DNA of 64,000 nt from Ajuga chamaepitys (GCA_958295605.1 OY282500.1:37152278-37216277), one strand, 5' to 3'; positions 24,484 through 35,330 are shown, counted from the first letter of the stretch. Notes: generated by a model from the sequence alone, not told the origin. Numbers and translations: made by a program.

Positions 24484-25190
24484 TTTTTCATGCCACTCCA
24501 TTGGAGTCTGCTTTAATCCATAAAGAGATATATTCAATTTAAACACTTTATTGGCTTGATCACAAATTAAAAAGCCCTCATGTTGATCCATATAAATTTC
24601 TTCAATCAATCCTCCATTTTAAAAGGCAGTTTTCACATTCATTTTATGCATAACAAGATCATGAATAGTTGCAAGTGCAAACAAAACACAAACATATGTA
24701 ATTCGACTAACAGAAGAAAATGCATCAAAAAAATCTATATTCTCTTTTTGTTTAAATCCTTTAGCAACTAAACAAGGTTTGTGTTTATCAACTGTACCAT
24801 TAGGCTTTAATGTTATTTTCAATATCCATTTTCATCCTATATTTCTACAGTCAGGGGCTAGACCAAATAAATCTCAAGTTCTATTAAACGCAAGTGATTC
24901 CATCTCACCATTTATGGCTTCTTGCCAAAATTCAACATCTACAGAAGATAAGGCTTCTTGAATATTTTGTGGGTCCTGTTCAATAGTAAAAAACATGATA
25001 AACCATAATCCTTTTAGCAATTCTAGCATGTTTACTCTTTCGAGGTTCATATTTCAATTCCTTATTGAGTTCGGTAATTCTAGTTTTTGTAGTATTACTA
25101 GAAGTCGATCCTCCACTATTCCTTGATATTAAAGGGAATTTATCCTCATAAAATCAGCATCATTCGATTTAATAATAGTATGATAATTCA

Positions 25191-25252
<62 letters not shown>

Positions 25253-25520
25253 AAGTTATTGTTCACAACATAACCAATAAACACACATTCATAAGCTCTA
25301 TTAGCAAGTCGCAAGTTTTTTCCCCTTTTTGGACTAGGAATTTTAACATAAGCCAAACAACCCTAAATTTTAGAATAAGACAAGCTTGGCTTTCTACCTT
25401 GTAAAATTTTCGTATGGAGAAATATCAGTTTTTTATTTAGGAATGCGGTTTGATACATAACATGCAGTTAATAAAATCTCTCTCAATAACAGCACCAAAA
25501 TTTAACAAAATAGCAACAAT
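24484..25520 (-). pseudogene. Copia integrase tail and RT N-terminal remnant (host element)
   Basis: On the minus strand, AYVKIPSPKRGKNLRLANRAYECVF (an integrase C-terminal pattern; read here in two parts, AYVKIPSPKRGKN and RAYECVFIGY) is followed by an AT microsatellite. RT follows with NGTVDKHKPCLVAKGFKQ, and the SLYGLKQ-like region lies just before the nested-copia insertion. Upstream, a frame-shifted NRIP motif marks the integrase; sequence identity to copia stops at about 25520. Confidence 0.8.
25194..25252. repeat. (AT)n(GT)n microsatellite inside copia coding sequence
   Basis: About 24 AT units followed by four GT units, expanded between the integrase tail and the RT of the dead copia. 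Confidence 0.95.
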
Positions 25521-25539
25521 AGACTAGGTTAAAGTCCAA

Positions 25540-25933
25540 AGGGCATGACTAACCGCTCGAACGATCCATACCGAGTAATACACACCGTCTTCGGCACGTT
25601 GCCTTTCGCTATCCGGACTTAGTAGTAGCCCTTTTGCAAGTCCATCTCGGTGTAGATCTTGGCTCCTCCAAGTCTATCAAATAAGTCAGCAATTAAGGAT
25701 ATTGGATATCGATTTTTTATGGTTACCTTGTTGAGCGGCCGATAATCCAGACACATCCGAAGTGTCCCATCGTGCTTTTTTTGGAACGGCACTAGGGCTC
25801 TATGGGGTGCTTTAGAAGGTCGGATCTTGTCCATGTCTATAAACTCCTTAAGTTGTCTGCGTAGCTCCTCTAGCTCGGGTGGTGCCATTGCGGGTGGCTT
25901 GGCACCGGGCTCCAATTCGATCTTGTGATCCAC
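25540..25933 (-). pseudogene. Gypsy RT N-terminal part
   Basis: The minus-strand frame contains IELEPGAKPPAMAPPEL and LVPFQKKHDGTLRMCLDYR. It continues with LNKVTIKNRYPISLIADL and YTEMDLQKGYY, the fingers/palm of gypsy RT with its first catalytic Asp (EMDLQ). After a stop it continues to RLVMPFGL and ends. The YxDD box is absent. Confidence 0.88.
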
Positions 25934-26389
25934 CTCTCGTCTTGGTGGTAGCTTGTCTGGGTAACTAGGTTGGCATCACACCCTTGTTCGTCTCAAGGAC
26001 CTCTTGGATGATTGGTGGAATATCCTCCTTCTTATTGGGTTGCCCTTCCTCCTTTAGTGAGTCTAAGTTCATCGGCATCCCTTTCTTCACCCCCTTGGTG
26101 AGTTTCTTTGCCAAAAGTTACTTGACTTCTCGAGCTCTCCCGTCGGGTGACTCAATTGTCAGAACCATACAAGAAGATTCTTTCTCCAAAGTGCAAACTG
26201 TACTAAAAGAAGGCATGGGATAGCGGTTACCGCCTTAGAAAGTCTATGTCGAGCACGACCTTGAAGTCGTTGAGGGGTGCGATTGAGAAGTTCACTCGAC
26301 CCTTCCAAGTCCCCAATAATAGCTCTATGCCTCAGGCTACGCTGTGTAGTGGTTATGCCTTGGTGTTTACTGCCTTGAGCCCTCACCCT

Positions 26390-27720
26390 TGGTCTATGTG
26401 AGATCGAGTTCCTTGGCCTCGCTTTCGGTAATAAAGTTATGTGTCGCTCCCGTATCCACCATGGGTTGCGTCAGTTTTCCATTGGTGTTTGCTTCCATGT
26501 GCATGAGTCCCTTACTTGTCGTCGTGGGTACTTGTTTTTCTTTGAGTGCATTGAGAATTTGGAGCGAGCTCATCATGTTCATTTCCTCCTCGGCGTGGGT
26601 CCCGGCCTCGTGCTTGTCCACCATAGCTGACAAGGAATCTAGCTTGGGACAATTACTCATCGCATGCGGTCCCTTGCACACGAACATCCACCTTTAGAAT
26701 GCCTTCTTCTTCTCCTCATAGGCTTTGTGGGACGATTACTTGTCGTCTCCCTTTAATTGTTTCCTCGATTCGTTCCATCGTTTTTGCTCTTGCCTCTCTC
26801 CCCCATCTTTGACCGGGTACTTATCCTTCCTCTTCAATATGTGGATATGGCTTGAGTGAGATTGGGGTTGGAAGACCCCCCAAGGACTCGGCAATGGCCT
26901 GGTCCACATATTTGACGCCTCATCAGTGTAGCTCTTGTTTGGCCCAACCTTGCAACCCGTCGATGAAGAAGAATATGAGGTCTTCTTCCATCATGTTGGG
27001 GATTTGGAGCCTGAGGGTCGTAAATTCTTTCACGTAGTTCCGCATCGGCCCTCGTTGCTTCAATTCCCTTAGCCTCTTCCTCGCCTCATGGACGACGTTC
27101 TCAGGAAAGAAGTGCTTCTTAAGTTCCCTCTTGAAGTCGTCCCATGTATCAATTTGACATAAGCCTTGCTCGATGTCGGCGTGTTTCCTACGCCACCAAA
27201 GTATAGTGGTATCGGTAAGGTAAAGAGTGATAGTCTTTACCTGGTTGGCCTTGTCAATAAGGCCGATACCCTCAAAGTAGCGCTCCATCCGCCAAAGGTA
27301 GTTCTCTACTTCCTTGGCGTCTCTTGCCTCATTGAAGCGTTGTGGCTTCGGATAGTCCACCCTTGGACTCGGCCCATACATGCTATCACCCCGCTAGCAA
27401 CGACCTTCTTGCATAGTGTCAGATCCTCCTTCATCCCTTCGATGTTGGCCTCGAAGCTGGCACGTAGTGAGTGAATGCGCTATTCCAACTATAGGAATTT
27501 TCCTTCGACTTCCGAGTTGGTCTCCTTCTGGTTATCAAGTTGCTCCATGACGTGGTCCTTCAATGCCTTGAACACTTATTGGACCCTCTCCAGCCTTTCG
27601 CCCGCCCGTCTCCGTAATCACGGGTTCAAAGGGAGCCCTTCGCCACACACCTTGTTGTGGTCCCGTTTCTTCTTATCGCCGTGTAGGGAATGGTGTCTCT
27701 CCCACGCTTGTCGATTATGA
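26390..27720 (-). pseudogene. Gypsy gag and aspartic-protease remnant
   Basis: The N-terminal coil region (FKALKDHVMEQLDNQKETN, about 27540) is followed by the Retrotrans_gag-type domain at 27381-26923 (YPKPQRFNEARDAKEVENYL; ELKKHFFPENVVHEARKRL). A knuckle-like remnant (FVCKGPHAMSNCPKL, 26687) and the protease motif MVDTGATHNFITESEA (about 26450) come next. The Asp of DTGA is retained. Frames are disrupted between these blocks and after the protease start. Confidence 0.85.
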
Positions 27721-27783
27721 TGGAATCGATGGATGCCATCACCTGCAAGTTAGCACAACACTCTAGCAACACCTAAGCCCAAA

Positions 27784-27801
27784 CCGAGCTCTGATACTAC
27801 T
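27784..27801 (-). promoter_or_regulatory. Gypsy primer-binding site
   Basis: The minus strand just after the 5' LTR reads AGTAGTATCAGAGCTCGG, one base off the initiator-tRNA-Met-type TGGTATCAGAGC. Confidence 0.6.
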
Positions 27802-28271
27802 TGTCACGGACTTGTTCCTTTAACGCGTCGCTTACGGCACTTAGCTCATTTATGCCCCACGTGGTAACTAAGTCATCCCTACTCCTGACTAAGTGTTGTG
27901 TGTGCTAAGTGAAAGGCTCAGTAAAGAACTCAGAGAGATTGTGAGAAAACTTTTGTATTCACTCAAACTCAAAATACTTGGATGATTTACAATGTGATCC
28001 TAACTCCTATCTATACAAGACCACCTCCTTAATGGATCCAAAGGTTATGAGTTGTTCTCTAGAACACTCCATATTTCTTTACAAGTACAATAATACCCTG
28101 GACTACTTCTAGAACTAAATACAAAGTTCATACACTACTCTAGATACATTCTAGAAGTTTCATGACATGTGGCTAAGAAGGTGGGCTGAAGAATTGACCA
28201 ATTTGTAGACTAGACAAGGGAAAACCCCAAGTCTATGAGAAATGTGCATTATTGGTCCAAAATGCGTGACA
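27802..28271 (-). repeat. 5' LTR of the truncated gypsy
   Basis: 470 bp with inverted ends TGTCACG...CGTGACA. The target duplication cannot be checked because the other LTR is absent; the flank is TTAAT. Confidence 0.75.
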
Positions 28272-28719
28272 TTAATCCTCATACAATATATATTAAATAT
28301 TAAAGAAAATCACATGTGCAGCTGCACATAAAATTGTATTCCGGCATTATGTTATTCTCGGTGGGTAATATCTGCAATTTCGATGAGTAACGTCATGTTC
28401 AAACAAATTAAAATTTTATGAACCAATATTTCGGAAAAAAATCTCTTCACTGGCTATTGAAATGAATACCAAGAAAATCTTGCCAACGAATTGATAGCTT
28501 AAGTGTTGAACTATCTCTTTGGACTCTGGGGTCCTGGACCAATAAACACCTTAATTAACAAAAGATTTTGGGAAAAAAAGTCACTGTACACGTGTAGAGA
28601 TTGTAAAAATCTTTTTTTAACACTTTGACTTTTTACTTGCCAAAATATCAACATTTGAATTGTGATGCGTATTATACCCTTCATTTAATGTACTCTCATC
28701 CTCACCGTCACCTATTTCG
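28272..28719. other. Gene-free stretch
   Basis: AT-rich sequence between the gypsy LTR and the palindromic repeat. I see nothing coding or element-like. Confidence 0.6.
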
Positions 28720-29322
28720 TACACGATATCGTTTAAATATTCTACACGATATCCTGTACACATCGTGTACATAATTTTTAGATACACGATGTCGTGCAAG
28801 TCTTTTACATGATATCGTGGACATGATTTTTAGATACACCATATCATGTAAGTCTTCTACACGATATCGTGTATCTACACTTCGTACATAATTTTTTAGA
28901 TATACGATAAAAAAATATGTACACAAGATGTACATGATAGCGTGTAATGATTTTTTAGATACACCATATCGTGTAAGTCTTCTACACCATATCGTGTATC
29001 TACACTTCGTACATAATTTTTTAGATATACGATAAAAAAATATGTACACAAGATGTACATGATAGCGTGTAATGATTTTTTAGATACACCATATCGTGTA
29101 AGTCTTCTACACCATATCGTGTATCTACACTTCGTACATAATTTTTTAGATATACGATAAAAAAATATGTACAAAAAGTGTACATGATAGCGTGTAAAAG
29201 ACCACCTTGTACATATTTTTTAGATATACGATGTCATGCAAGTCTTTTACATGACATCGTGTACAATGATTGTGTACACGATATCGTGTAAGTCTTCTAC
29301 ACGATATCATGTACATCATCGT
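28720..29322. repeat. Palindrome-rich tandem repeat, 125-bp period
   Basis: The string acacaagatg tacatgatag recurs at 28921, 29046 and (as acaaaaagtg) 29171, exact 125-bp spacing, three units. Within and around the units the self-complementary motif TACACGATATCGTGTA and one- or two-base variants occur repeatedly, often as pairs separated by 'agtcttc'. Long minus-strand frames here are by-products of the repeat. Confidence 0.9.
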
Positions 29323-29332
29323 GAGTCACGGT

Positions 29333-30267
29333 TAGCGGTATAGTGAGTCGAGATAACTCGCGAGTCACTCGGGATCAACTCGTCAAAAGATCGAAATCAA
29401 CTCGAGATAAACGAGTCGAACTCGAGCGACTCGAGTAAGTGTCGAATTCAAGCTCCTTGATACTCGACTTAGCAGGCTCACGAACTTAAACAAGCTTATG
29501 TTAAATTACTAATTTACTCTTTAGAGTTGAAATAATTATAGATATATCATAAGATTTCCATTAACGTACATTTATAGTATAATTAATGTTTTGTATTTAA
29601 TTGTATTTTTTTATTTTTTAAATTTTGTTTTATATATATCGAGCCGAGTCGAGTCAATCCCGAGCTCAACGAATTTCTATTGAGGTGAGCTCGAATTTGA
29701 AAACAATGAACAGGGCCGGTCCAATGTTTCAAAGGGCCCGGTGCGAAAAAAAAAATGAGGCCCATTTGACATAACAGAGCAAAAATAATGCACGTTTGCA
29801 CTGTGAGAGAATCGAACTTGCGACCCTTCAAAAGGCACTCAAAGTTTTCGCCCAAACCTAACCAACTCTACTACAACACCAACTACAATATCCTTTTATA
29901 CAATGTTTTAACATATTATGTCTACAACCTACAGCTACTTAAAAGAAAATATAACGCTATGAGGTATCGAACCTGAGACCTCATTAAAGTACAACACTTT
30001 ACCTAACAGCGCCAACCACCTAAGCTAGCACAATTAATGATAAAATTACTCATCCGTAATAAATATATTACATATATAAATACAGATATATACATAAACA
30101 ACACTAAAAAAAATTCGGGGGCCCTGGCAGGCGGTGGGTCCGGTGCGGCGGCACCGCCTCGACCGCGCCAGGGCCTCCCCTGACAATGAACCTAGTCGAG
30201 CTTGAACCTCGAGTCTTTTAATCGAGCTCGAGCCTACCAGTACTCGGCTCGACTCCTTACACCCTTA
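29333..30267. mobile_element. Outer hAT-type MITE (interrupted)
   Basis: The left end TAGCGGTATAGTGAGTCG and reverse-complemented right end TAAGGGTGTAAGGAGTCG match at most positions. The flanks GTCACGGT (29325-29332) and GTCACAGT (30268-30275) are an 8-bp target duplication with one mismatch. Subterminal sequence is packed with CGAGTCG/CTCGAG/GAGCTCG motifs on both arms. Net length without the inner insertion is about 455 bp. No ORF. Confidence 0.7.
29711..30182. mobile_element. Inner hAT-type MITE with tRNA-like boxes
   Basis: 472 bp, ends CAGGGCCGGTCC and (reverse complement of right end) CAGGGGAGGCCC. A perfect 8-bp target duplication ACAATGAA lies at 29703-29710 and 30183-30190. Two minus-strand tRNA-like modules are inside: A-box-like TAGAGTTGGTTAGG (29870-29857) with B-box-like GTTCGATTC (29817-29809), and a second with GGTTCGATACCTC (about 29973-29961). 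The right end folds into a long GC-rich hairpin (30120-30175). Confidence 0.8.
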
Positions 30268-30275
30268 GTCACAGT

Positions 30276-30705
30276 GTCCAATTCATTTTAGTAGCTTTCT
30301 CATTAAAGCAGGGGGTATAAGTGGTGTTGTGGGTATATTTAAAGTATAAGAGTTGGTGATAAAAAATATTACACCATCTAACTGGGCACTGGCGAGTATT
30401 GCCACAATGATTTTCCTCTCACTTGCACCCAGTGTACCATGCCCCGTGTGTTTTACACCACAAAATTCAAACTCGACATATGCCAAACTTCTACTAAAAT
30501 AAAATTGATACAAAACTTGTATGAGAAGAAAATACCTGCAGAATTAGTTGTAATACAAAGTCAAATTTCCTGGACAAAAAACAGCTACTACTTATAGGGC
30601 TTGAGCTATATATCTACTTGAAAAAACAAAAAGGAAAAAGGTAACAAGAAGCATATTAATTCACAAGGCAAAACATTGAAAGCCTCGGACAAGCAGACGC
30701 TAAAA
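30276..30705. other. Flank and probable 3' UTR of WIP
   Basis: Between the hAT element and the WIP stop codon. The ~150 bases next to the stop are probably 3' UTR; no other feature is seen. Confidence 0.4.
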
Positions 30706-33048
30706 CTAGGTTGGAACAACCTCCACATAACTTGGTGAAAATTCCAACATCAAGATGCCCAAGATGATTACCAACACTAGCTGAATCAGAAAACAACTGG
30801 TGTACTTACGAACATTCCTTCGTAGCTTCAGTATCTCATCAGCACTAGCAATGTCTTGGCAAAAAATTTCCAACTTCACAGCCTTTTTCTTGAGCATTGC
30901 AGCCTTGTTTTCAGCATCTCCAAGCTTATCAAGTATTTGTGTCTGCTCTGAAGCCAGAGTCTTTTGTTCTTCCAACACAGTCTGATCCACCATAGCAACT
31001 CGCAGTTTTTGGATCGTTCTAAATATTGCCAAATACTCTACTTCGGCTTCAACCTTTTGCTTAAAGATGTCTTCAAGTTCTGTTATTGCATCCCTGTTTT
31101 CTATTTGTATCACTTCAGATTGCAAAGCTCGGGAGGAACTTTGTAAACCATCACCATCATGTGACTGCTCAAAGCTTGTAAACTCTGTGCATGAGTCTGA
31201 AACTGAAACATCGTTGTTGATTTCCTTGATCTTTTGCAACTCTGCACAGACCATGATAAACTTATCAAAAAAGTGGAGGACGAATGCAGCAAATAAATTA
31301 GTTTGCTAAGGCCAACAGCAACAAATGAATAATTTTCCTCAAGGCAAAGTACATCGCATGATCAACGTAGCGATTGTTCTGAATACTTCTATTTTGGTCT
31401 CACCCGATTCCTTTCCCCTTTTCTCGTCTTCCTTCCCATTTCCTTTGTTGGGGAGAGGCGGGAGTTTCATTGGAACGATTTAAAGTTAGTCAAGTGAACA
31501 ACTTCATAACAATTATGTTAAATTGCACCTAGAACAACACAACTTGCACAATTCATAATCAAACAAAATGTTTTATCAAGGTTTATGGAAGAAAAGAGAA
31601 GGCAGAAATTTTACTAACCACTGTCAACTAAGTAACTAACTTATCCACAAGATAAAATATGGCCGAACCATTTCCAGAGGTTCATGTGCAGATTGAAGCT
31701 CAGGACATAGATTCATCTAGTGGATCCTATATTGGTGGTGAACTCCTGTACCCTTTTCTATTCTTCCTTCTCATTCACTTTTTTGTTTAGAGGTTGTAAC
31801 AAATTCTAAAGGCCATTATGTTTTAGTTCCACCTAGAAAATACAGCTATCACATTCAATCTTCCAGGTATGTTTATTCATGTAGAATAAAATAGATAAAA
31901 TTCCAACTAATAATCAAACTGATCAGAGAGAATGTGGACCAACCTTTTTCTAGAGCTTCTTGTGCAGATCGGAGTCCAAAGATAGATTCTTCCATCAGAT
32001 CCTGTTCTCTACTGGAACCATTATTCTCACTTGTTTCTTCTTTAGCCTCCCAAGAAGAGTCGGCTACTATATCTTTAGGTGACTTGTCTTTGAATATTTC
32101 CTCGCCATCTTTGTCATAACCACCATGATGTCCACCATTAAATTGATGTCCACTACCCACAACCTCATCACTGTTTTGTTCATCATAATCATTTGGTCTC
32201 TCATTTCGTGTTCCATTTCTAACAGAGTTAGTTCCCTGCATAAACACAAAATTGGAGCTTCGCGAGTCAGACTCCATGCTGGAATGAGAGTTTTCTTTCT
32301 CGATTTTGACCCGTTCCCCTCTAGCCTTCTTAGTACTCTCAGTCCGACACTTCCCTTGCTGGCCACGCTGCACCGGATGTGCCAAATTCTTTCCACTCGA
32401 ACTTCTCATCCTGCTCCTATCGGAAGGAAATCCCACAGACACTGGTGTCTCATACTTCATCTTTGGAACACTCGCAGCTGTGGAAGATTTGCTACTCCGG
32501 TCCTCACTATTTTCAGAATCGGTTCCAGTGGCAAATGGTGGATCGAAACCCATACCCAAGCCTAAATCATCAAGGGGAACAACGCAACCCAAACTTCTAA
32601 CCATGGCATTTGTTGAAGAAACAGAACCCTCACTCTTTTGTCTTCTTTCAGCATATTGCGTCCTTTTACTCGGATTTAGACGTGCATTCGATGTATTCAG
32701 CACCACCATGTTACTAGTATCAATGCTACTCTCCCCATCCCTATTGGCATCTCTCCTGATCCTTCTCCATTTCCTCAAGCCATACCCTTTCTTTGTACTT
32801 GTAGAGGAGGGAGACACTTCAGGTCTCCAGTCGGTGGGGGGAGAACCCACATAACCAGAGGCTTCAGCACCCTTTTGCATCAACTCAGGGAACAATTCAT
32901 GATTTTCAGTATTTTCCACTACACAAGATCCGTTAGTCTGAATCTTACACTCACTTGCACTTCCCAAATTATCCGAAGCATAATCATTCGCAATTTCTTC
33001 ATTATCTTCCACTGATTCAAGTACCGAACACTCGCTTTCCAAATCCAT
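30706..33048 (-). CDS. WIP: WPP-domain-interacting protein (WIP), KASH protein of the nuclear envelope
   Basis: Two coding exons: 33048-31944 and 31241-30706, with a 702-bp intron (donor AAAAG|GTTGGT, acceptor TGTGCAG|AG, phase 1). The spliced product is 546 residues, close to Arabidopsis WIPs (roughly 460-510). An acidic, Ser-rich N-terminal region (MDLESECSVLESVEDN) precedes a basic patch KKGYGLRKWRRIRRD at 86-100. A coiled coil covers about 408-512, a membrane segment 518-535, and the lumenal tail ends EFSPSYVEVVPT. The C-terminal VVPT is the plant KASH signature bound by SUN proteins; WIPs anchor WIT proteins and RanGAP through WPP domains at the outer nuclear membrane. Exons are undamaged. 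The paralogue number (WIP1/2/3) cannot be assigned by eye. Confidence 0.95.
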
Positions 33049-33440
33049 TTATGATAAAGGCCGGCTAATCCCCACTTAAGCAAATTACTAACTATGAAAT
33101 TCCCTAAATAACTATATAGATCAAGATCGAGAACGAAGTACCATCATTCCAGCTCATAGGATTACTCAAGAGAATGAAAAGTCTTAAACCAAAGCAATCA
33201 CTTGGCAGATGGAATTGAATTCCGATAAAATTCAAGCAGAATTCAATTCAATATAAGCGACGAAAATTGAAATAAACTGGAGGGGGAAGTTTAATCAACG
33301 GTAACAGGAATTGATAAGCGTACCTTAGGGTTGGGCTCCATAAATGAAAGTCGAAATTTTATTGGGGAAAGGAATCAAGAAAATGGAAACCCTAGATGAG
33401 GGGATGGAATCGGAGATTTGTAGCCGCAAAATAATGGTAA
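33049..33440 (-). promoter_or_regulatory. 5' UTR with intron and small upstream ORF of WIP
   Basis: On the minus strand a leader near 33420-33326 ends with CCCTAAG|GTACGC, a good donor. Acceptors (TTAAG, GATTAG) lie at about 33070-33085, just before the ATG. The leader exon holds ATGGAGCCCAACCCTAAG, an upstream ATG whose frame, after splicing to either acceptor, is not that of WIP. It could therefore damp translation. Inferred, not proven by transcript. Confidence 0.45.
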
Positions 33441-34599
33441 TTCTGATTCTGATATTATTATTATAAGCTCAAAAATAGAATTTGGTGGAACGTGCCTGCC
33501 AGGGAACGGGGTGGGACCTCTAAGTGACGGTGCGTGGGCCACTTGACAGCAACTGCATCTTATCTGTAAAGTTAAACTACATCACTACCTTATCTTTTCT
33601 CCATTTTTTTTAGAATTTCAACAATATTTGCAATTTGCAATTTATTAGAAAATTAATAAATAATTTATATTGTTACTTTCTATAACTAAAAAAATTATAA
33701 TTACTTCTCAAGAAAAAAAATAATTCAATGAAATTGCATTATTATTTAATATACATATAGAGTGAGAGTTCACTTCTACACCAGTTACAAGGATTTATCT
33801 GTATTATTGACGAAACGGTTGGTTGTGAGCATTTTTTTTATTAAAAGTTATTGGTATATATGCTAAAAGATAATGTTTTTTTAGAAAAATAATATTATAA
33901 TGAAAAATATTATTGTTTATATTAGATATTACTTATGCTGATAGGTAATCTTTATCGTTAAAACAAGTAATATATTCAGTTTAAAGAATAACACATATCC
34001 ATAAAAACCCTCAAACAATCCATGAAACATGGATCTAAGATCCATGTACATGGTGTACATGATAATCTGTGATATCTATAGTGACGGACCCAGAAATTCA
34101 GCTGAGGGGCCCCATTTATAGACAGATCTAGTAGTTTGTCTTATGGGATAATTTTTTTTGTAACTATTATGACGTGGCAAAGTTTTACCAAATATAGGTA
34201 AATTCTGTGAAGACTAGAACTCAAATTCTTTTATATTAGGACCTAAACTTAAAATATTAGATATTACATTAAAAATAATATATAAGAAAATTTAAAGGAG
34301 GACTACCATTGCGCGCCCCTAAATATAATCAATTGTATAAACAAAATTAGATAAATATAACAATTTAGATAAGATCAATAAATTGTTCAAATTACAAAGG
34401 GAAACAAATCAAAATATAATGTTTTCATATTCATTATATTTTCTAACATATTTATCTCTATTACTTATATATAAGAGTACATCCATTTACTTCCAAGTTA
34501 AACAATATAATTACTTATGTTATTTAATTAAGTTATATTAAAATCGACTAATATATATGTATGTATATGTAATGTATGTAATGTGTGTGTATATATATA
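33441..34599. other. AT-rich stretch, possible hAT-type edge at 34078
   Basis: WIP upstream region (33430-33600), then AT-rich sequence without frames. At 34078, gtgacggacccagaaattc resembles the common plant hAT terminal pattern CAGTGGCGGACCCAG, but I found no partner end. (GT/AT)n runs occur around 34550-34600. Confidence 0.4.
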
Positions 34600-34939
34600 T
34601 ATACCCCCTAGAGTCAGCGGAATGAGATTATAATAGAGAAAGAGTATAATATAAGAATTTATGTAATGTATGCAGTATTGGAATGTAGCTGAATAAAAAT
34701 TTAGATAAATATGCAGAATTTAAGAAGCAGAATTTAAGATTGTGGTTCTCCCAGTTTATGTCGAGGCATACTTTTGCAAGGGCCTCCACTAATCATATGA
34801 ACATAAATAAAGAATTTAAATAAAAATAAATATTTTTAAAACAAATCTTTTATAGAATTTCTTACTGAATTTGTAATACAGGATTTGAGATACAATTTCT
34901 GGCTACCCGAAGAAGGAATGACTCCTTATCTCTCTGTAT

Positions 34940-35330
34940 ACTCTTTTTTTTTTTTTATTTGTGTGTATGTATGTGTGTATGTATGTATATATATATATAG
35001 ATATATATCACACACTAAACTATTACAATTGATTGGTGCAGGTGTTTGATGCTTGAAGCTCGCTTTCTCTTCTCTCTGAAAATGTGTGGTGCCTTTCAAG
35101 GAGGAAATGAGCTGGTATTTATAGACTTCTGGATGACATCTTCAACAGTGTTTGTACATGAATCTTCAACAGTATTTTCGCCCATGGTTTTTGAATAATT
35201 GCCCTTAGTTATTGGTGTCATATCATGTCTGCTACTTTGTTAGAAAAGAGACAGCACTTGAGTGGCATTCGTTTGGACAACATTTGAGGTGGCATTCTTT
35301 TAGTATCCACTATATCCAAACAGGTCATCG
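34940..35330 (-). promoter_or_regulatory. Pararetroviral intergenic promoter and poly(A) region
   Basis: The minus strand has TCTATAAATACCAG (about 35126-35112) as TATA box and CAAATAAAA at about 34960. Poly(A) signal some 130 bases past the presumed start is the caulimovirid arrangement that yields terminally redundant RNA. Upstream, atcttcaacagt (plus strand) occurs twice (35139, 35162) and ggcattc is also repeated, possible enhancer-type repeats. Confidence 0.5.

Larger units (their letters stand above)
15359..25535 (-). mobile_element. Old Ty1/copia element, minus strand, host of nested insertions
   Basis: Pieces read in order on the minus strand: integrase C-terminal part (25520-25129), RT (24822-24484, then 19241-19100, then 17738 down), RNase H (about 17420-16855), then polypurine tract and 3' LTR (15915-15359). 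RT codons continue across both nested insertions: TGGCATGAAAAA before 24484 and TTTGATAAT after 19242 make WHEKFDN. The 5' part (gag, protease, integrase core, 5' LTR) is missing; the element stops at about 25520-25535, where gypsy sequence begins. Stops and frameshifts show it is long dead. Confidence 0.85.
25536..28271 (-). mobile_element. Truncated Ty3/gypsy element, minus strand
   Basis: From right to left: 5' LTR (28271-27802), primer-binding site, gag, zinc knuckle/protease, then RT that stops at the VMPFGL motif. The rest of RT, RNase H, integrase and the 3' LTR are missing. The cut lies directly against copia integrase sequence, so either a deletion removed both flanks or the elements recombined. 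Stops and frameshifts occur in gag and protease. Confidence 0.85.

Noticed and set aside
28617..29174. Overlapping 92-113-codon minus-strand ORFs with repeated RISKKLCTKCRY
   Set aside because: They follow the 125-bp tandem repeat; unit length plus lack of stops makes them artefacts.
28720..29322. CRISPR-like array
   Set aside because: Eukaryotic DNA; repeats are contiguous with a 125-bp period and without unique spacers.
29790..30035. Intact tRNA gene
   Set aside because: A and B boxes are present, but no cloverleaf with proper acceptor stem could be folded; treated as tRNA-like modules in a MITE.
32125..32854. Plus-strand ORFs of 146 and 182 codons
   Set aside because: Antisense shadows of WIP exon 1.
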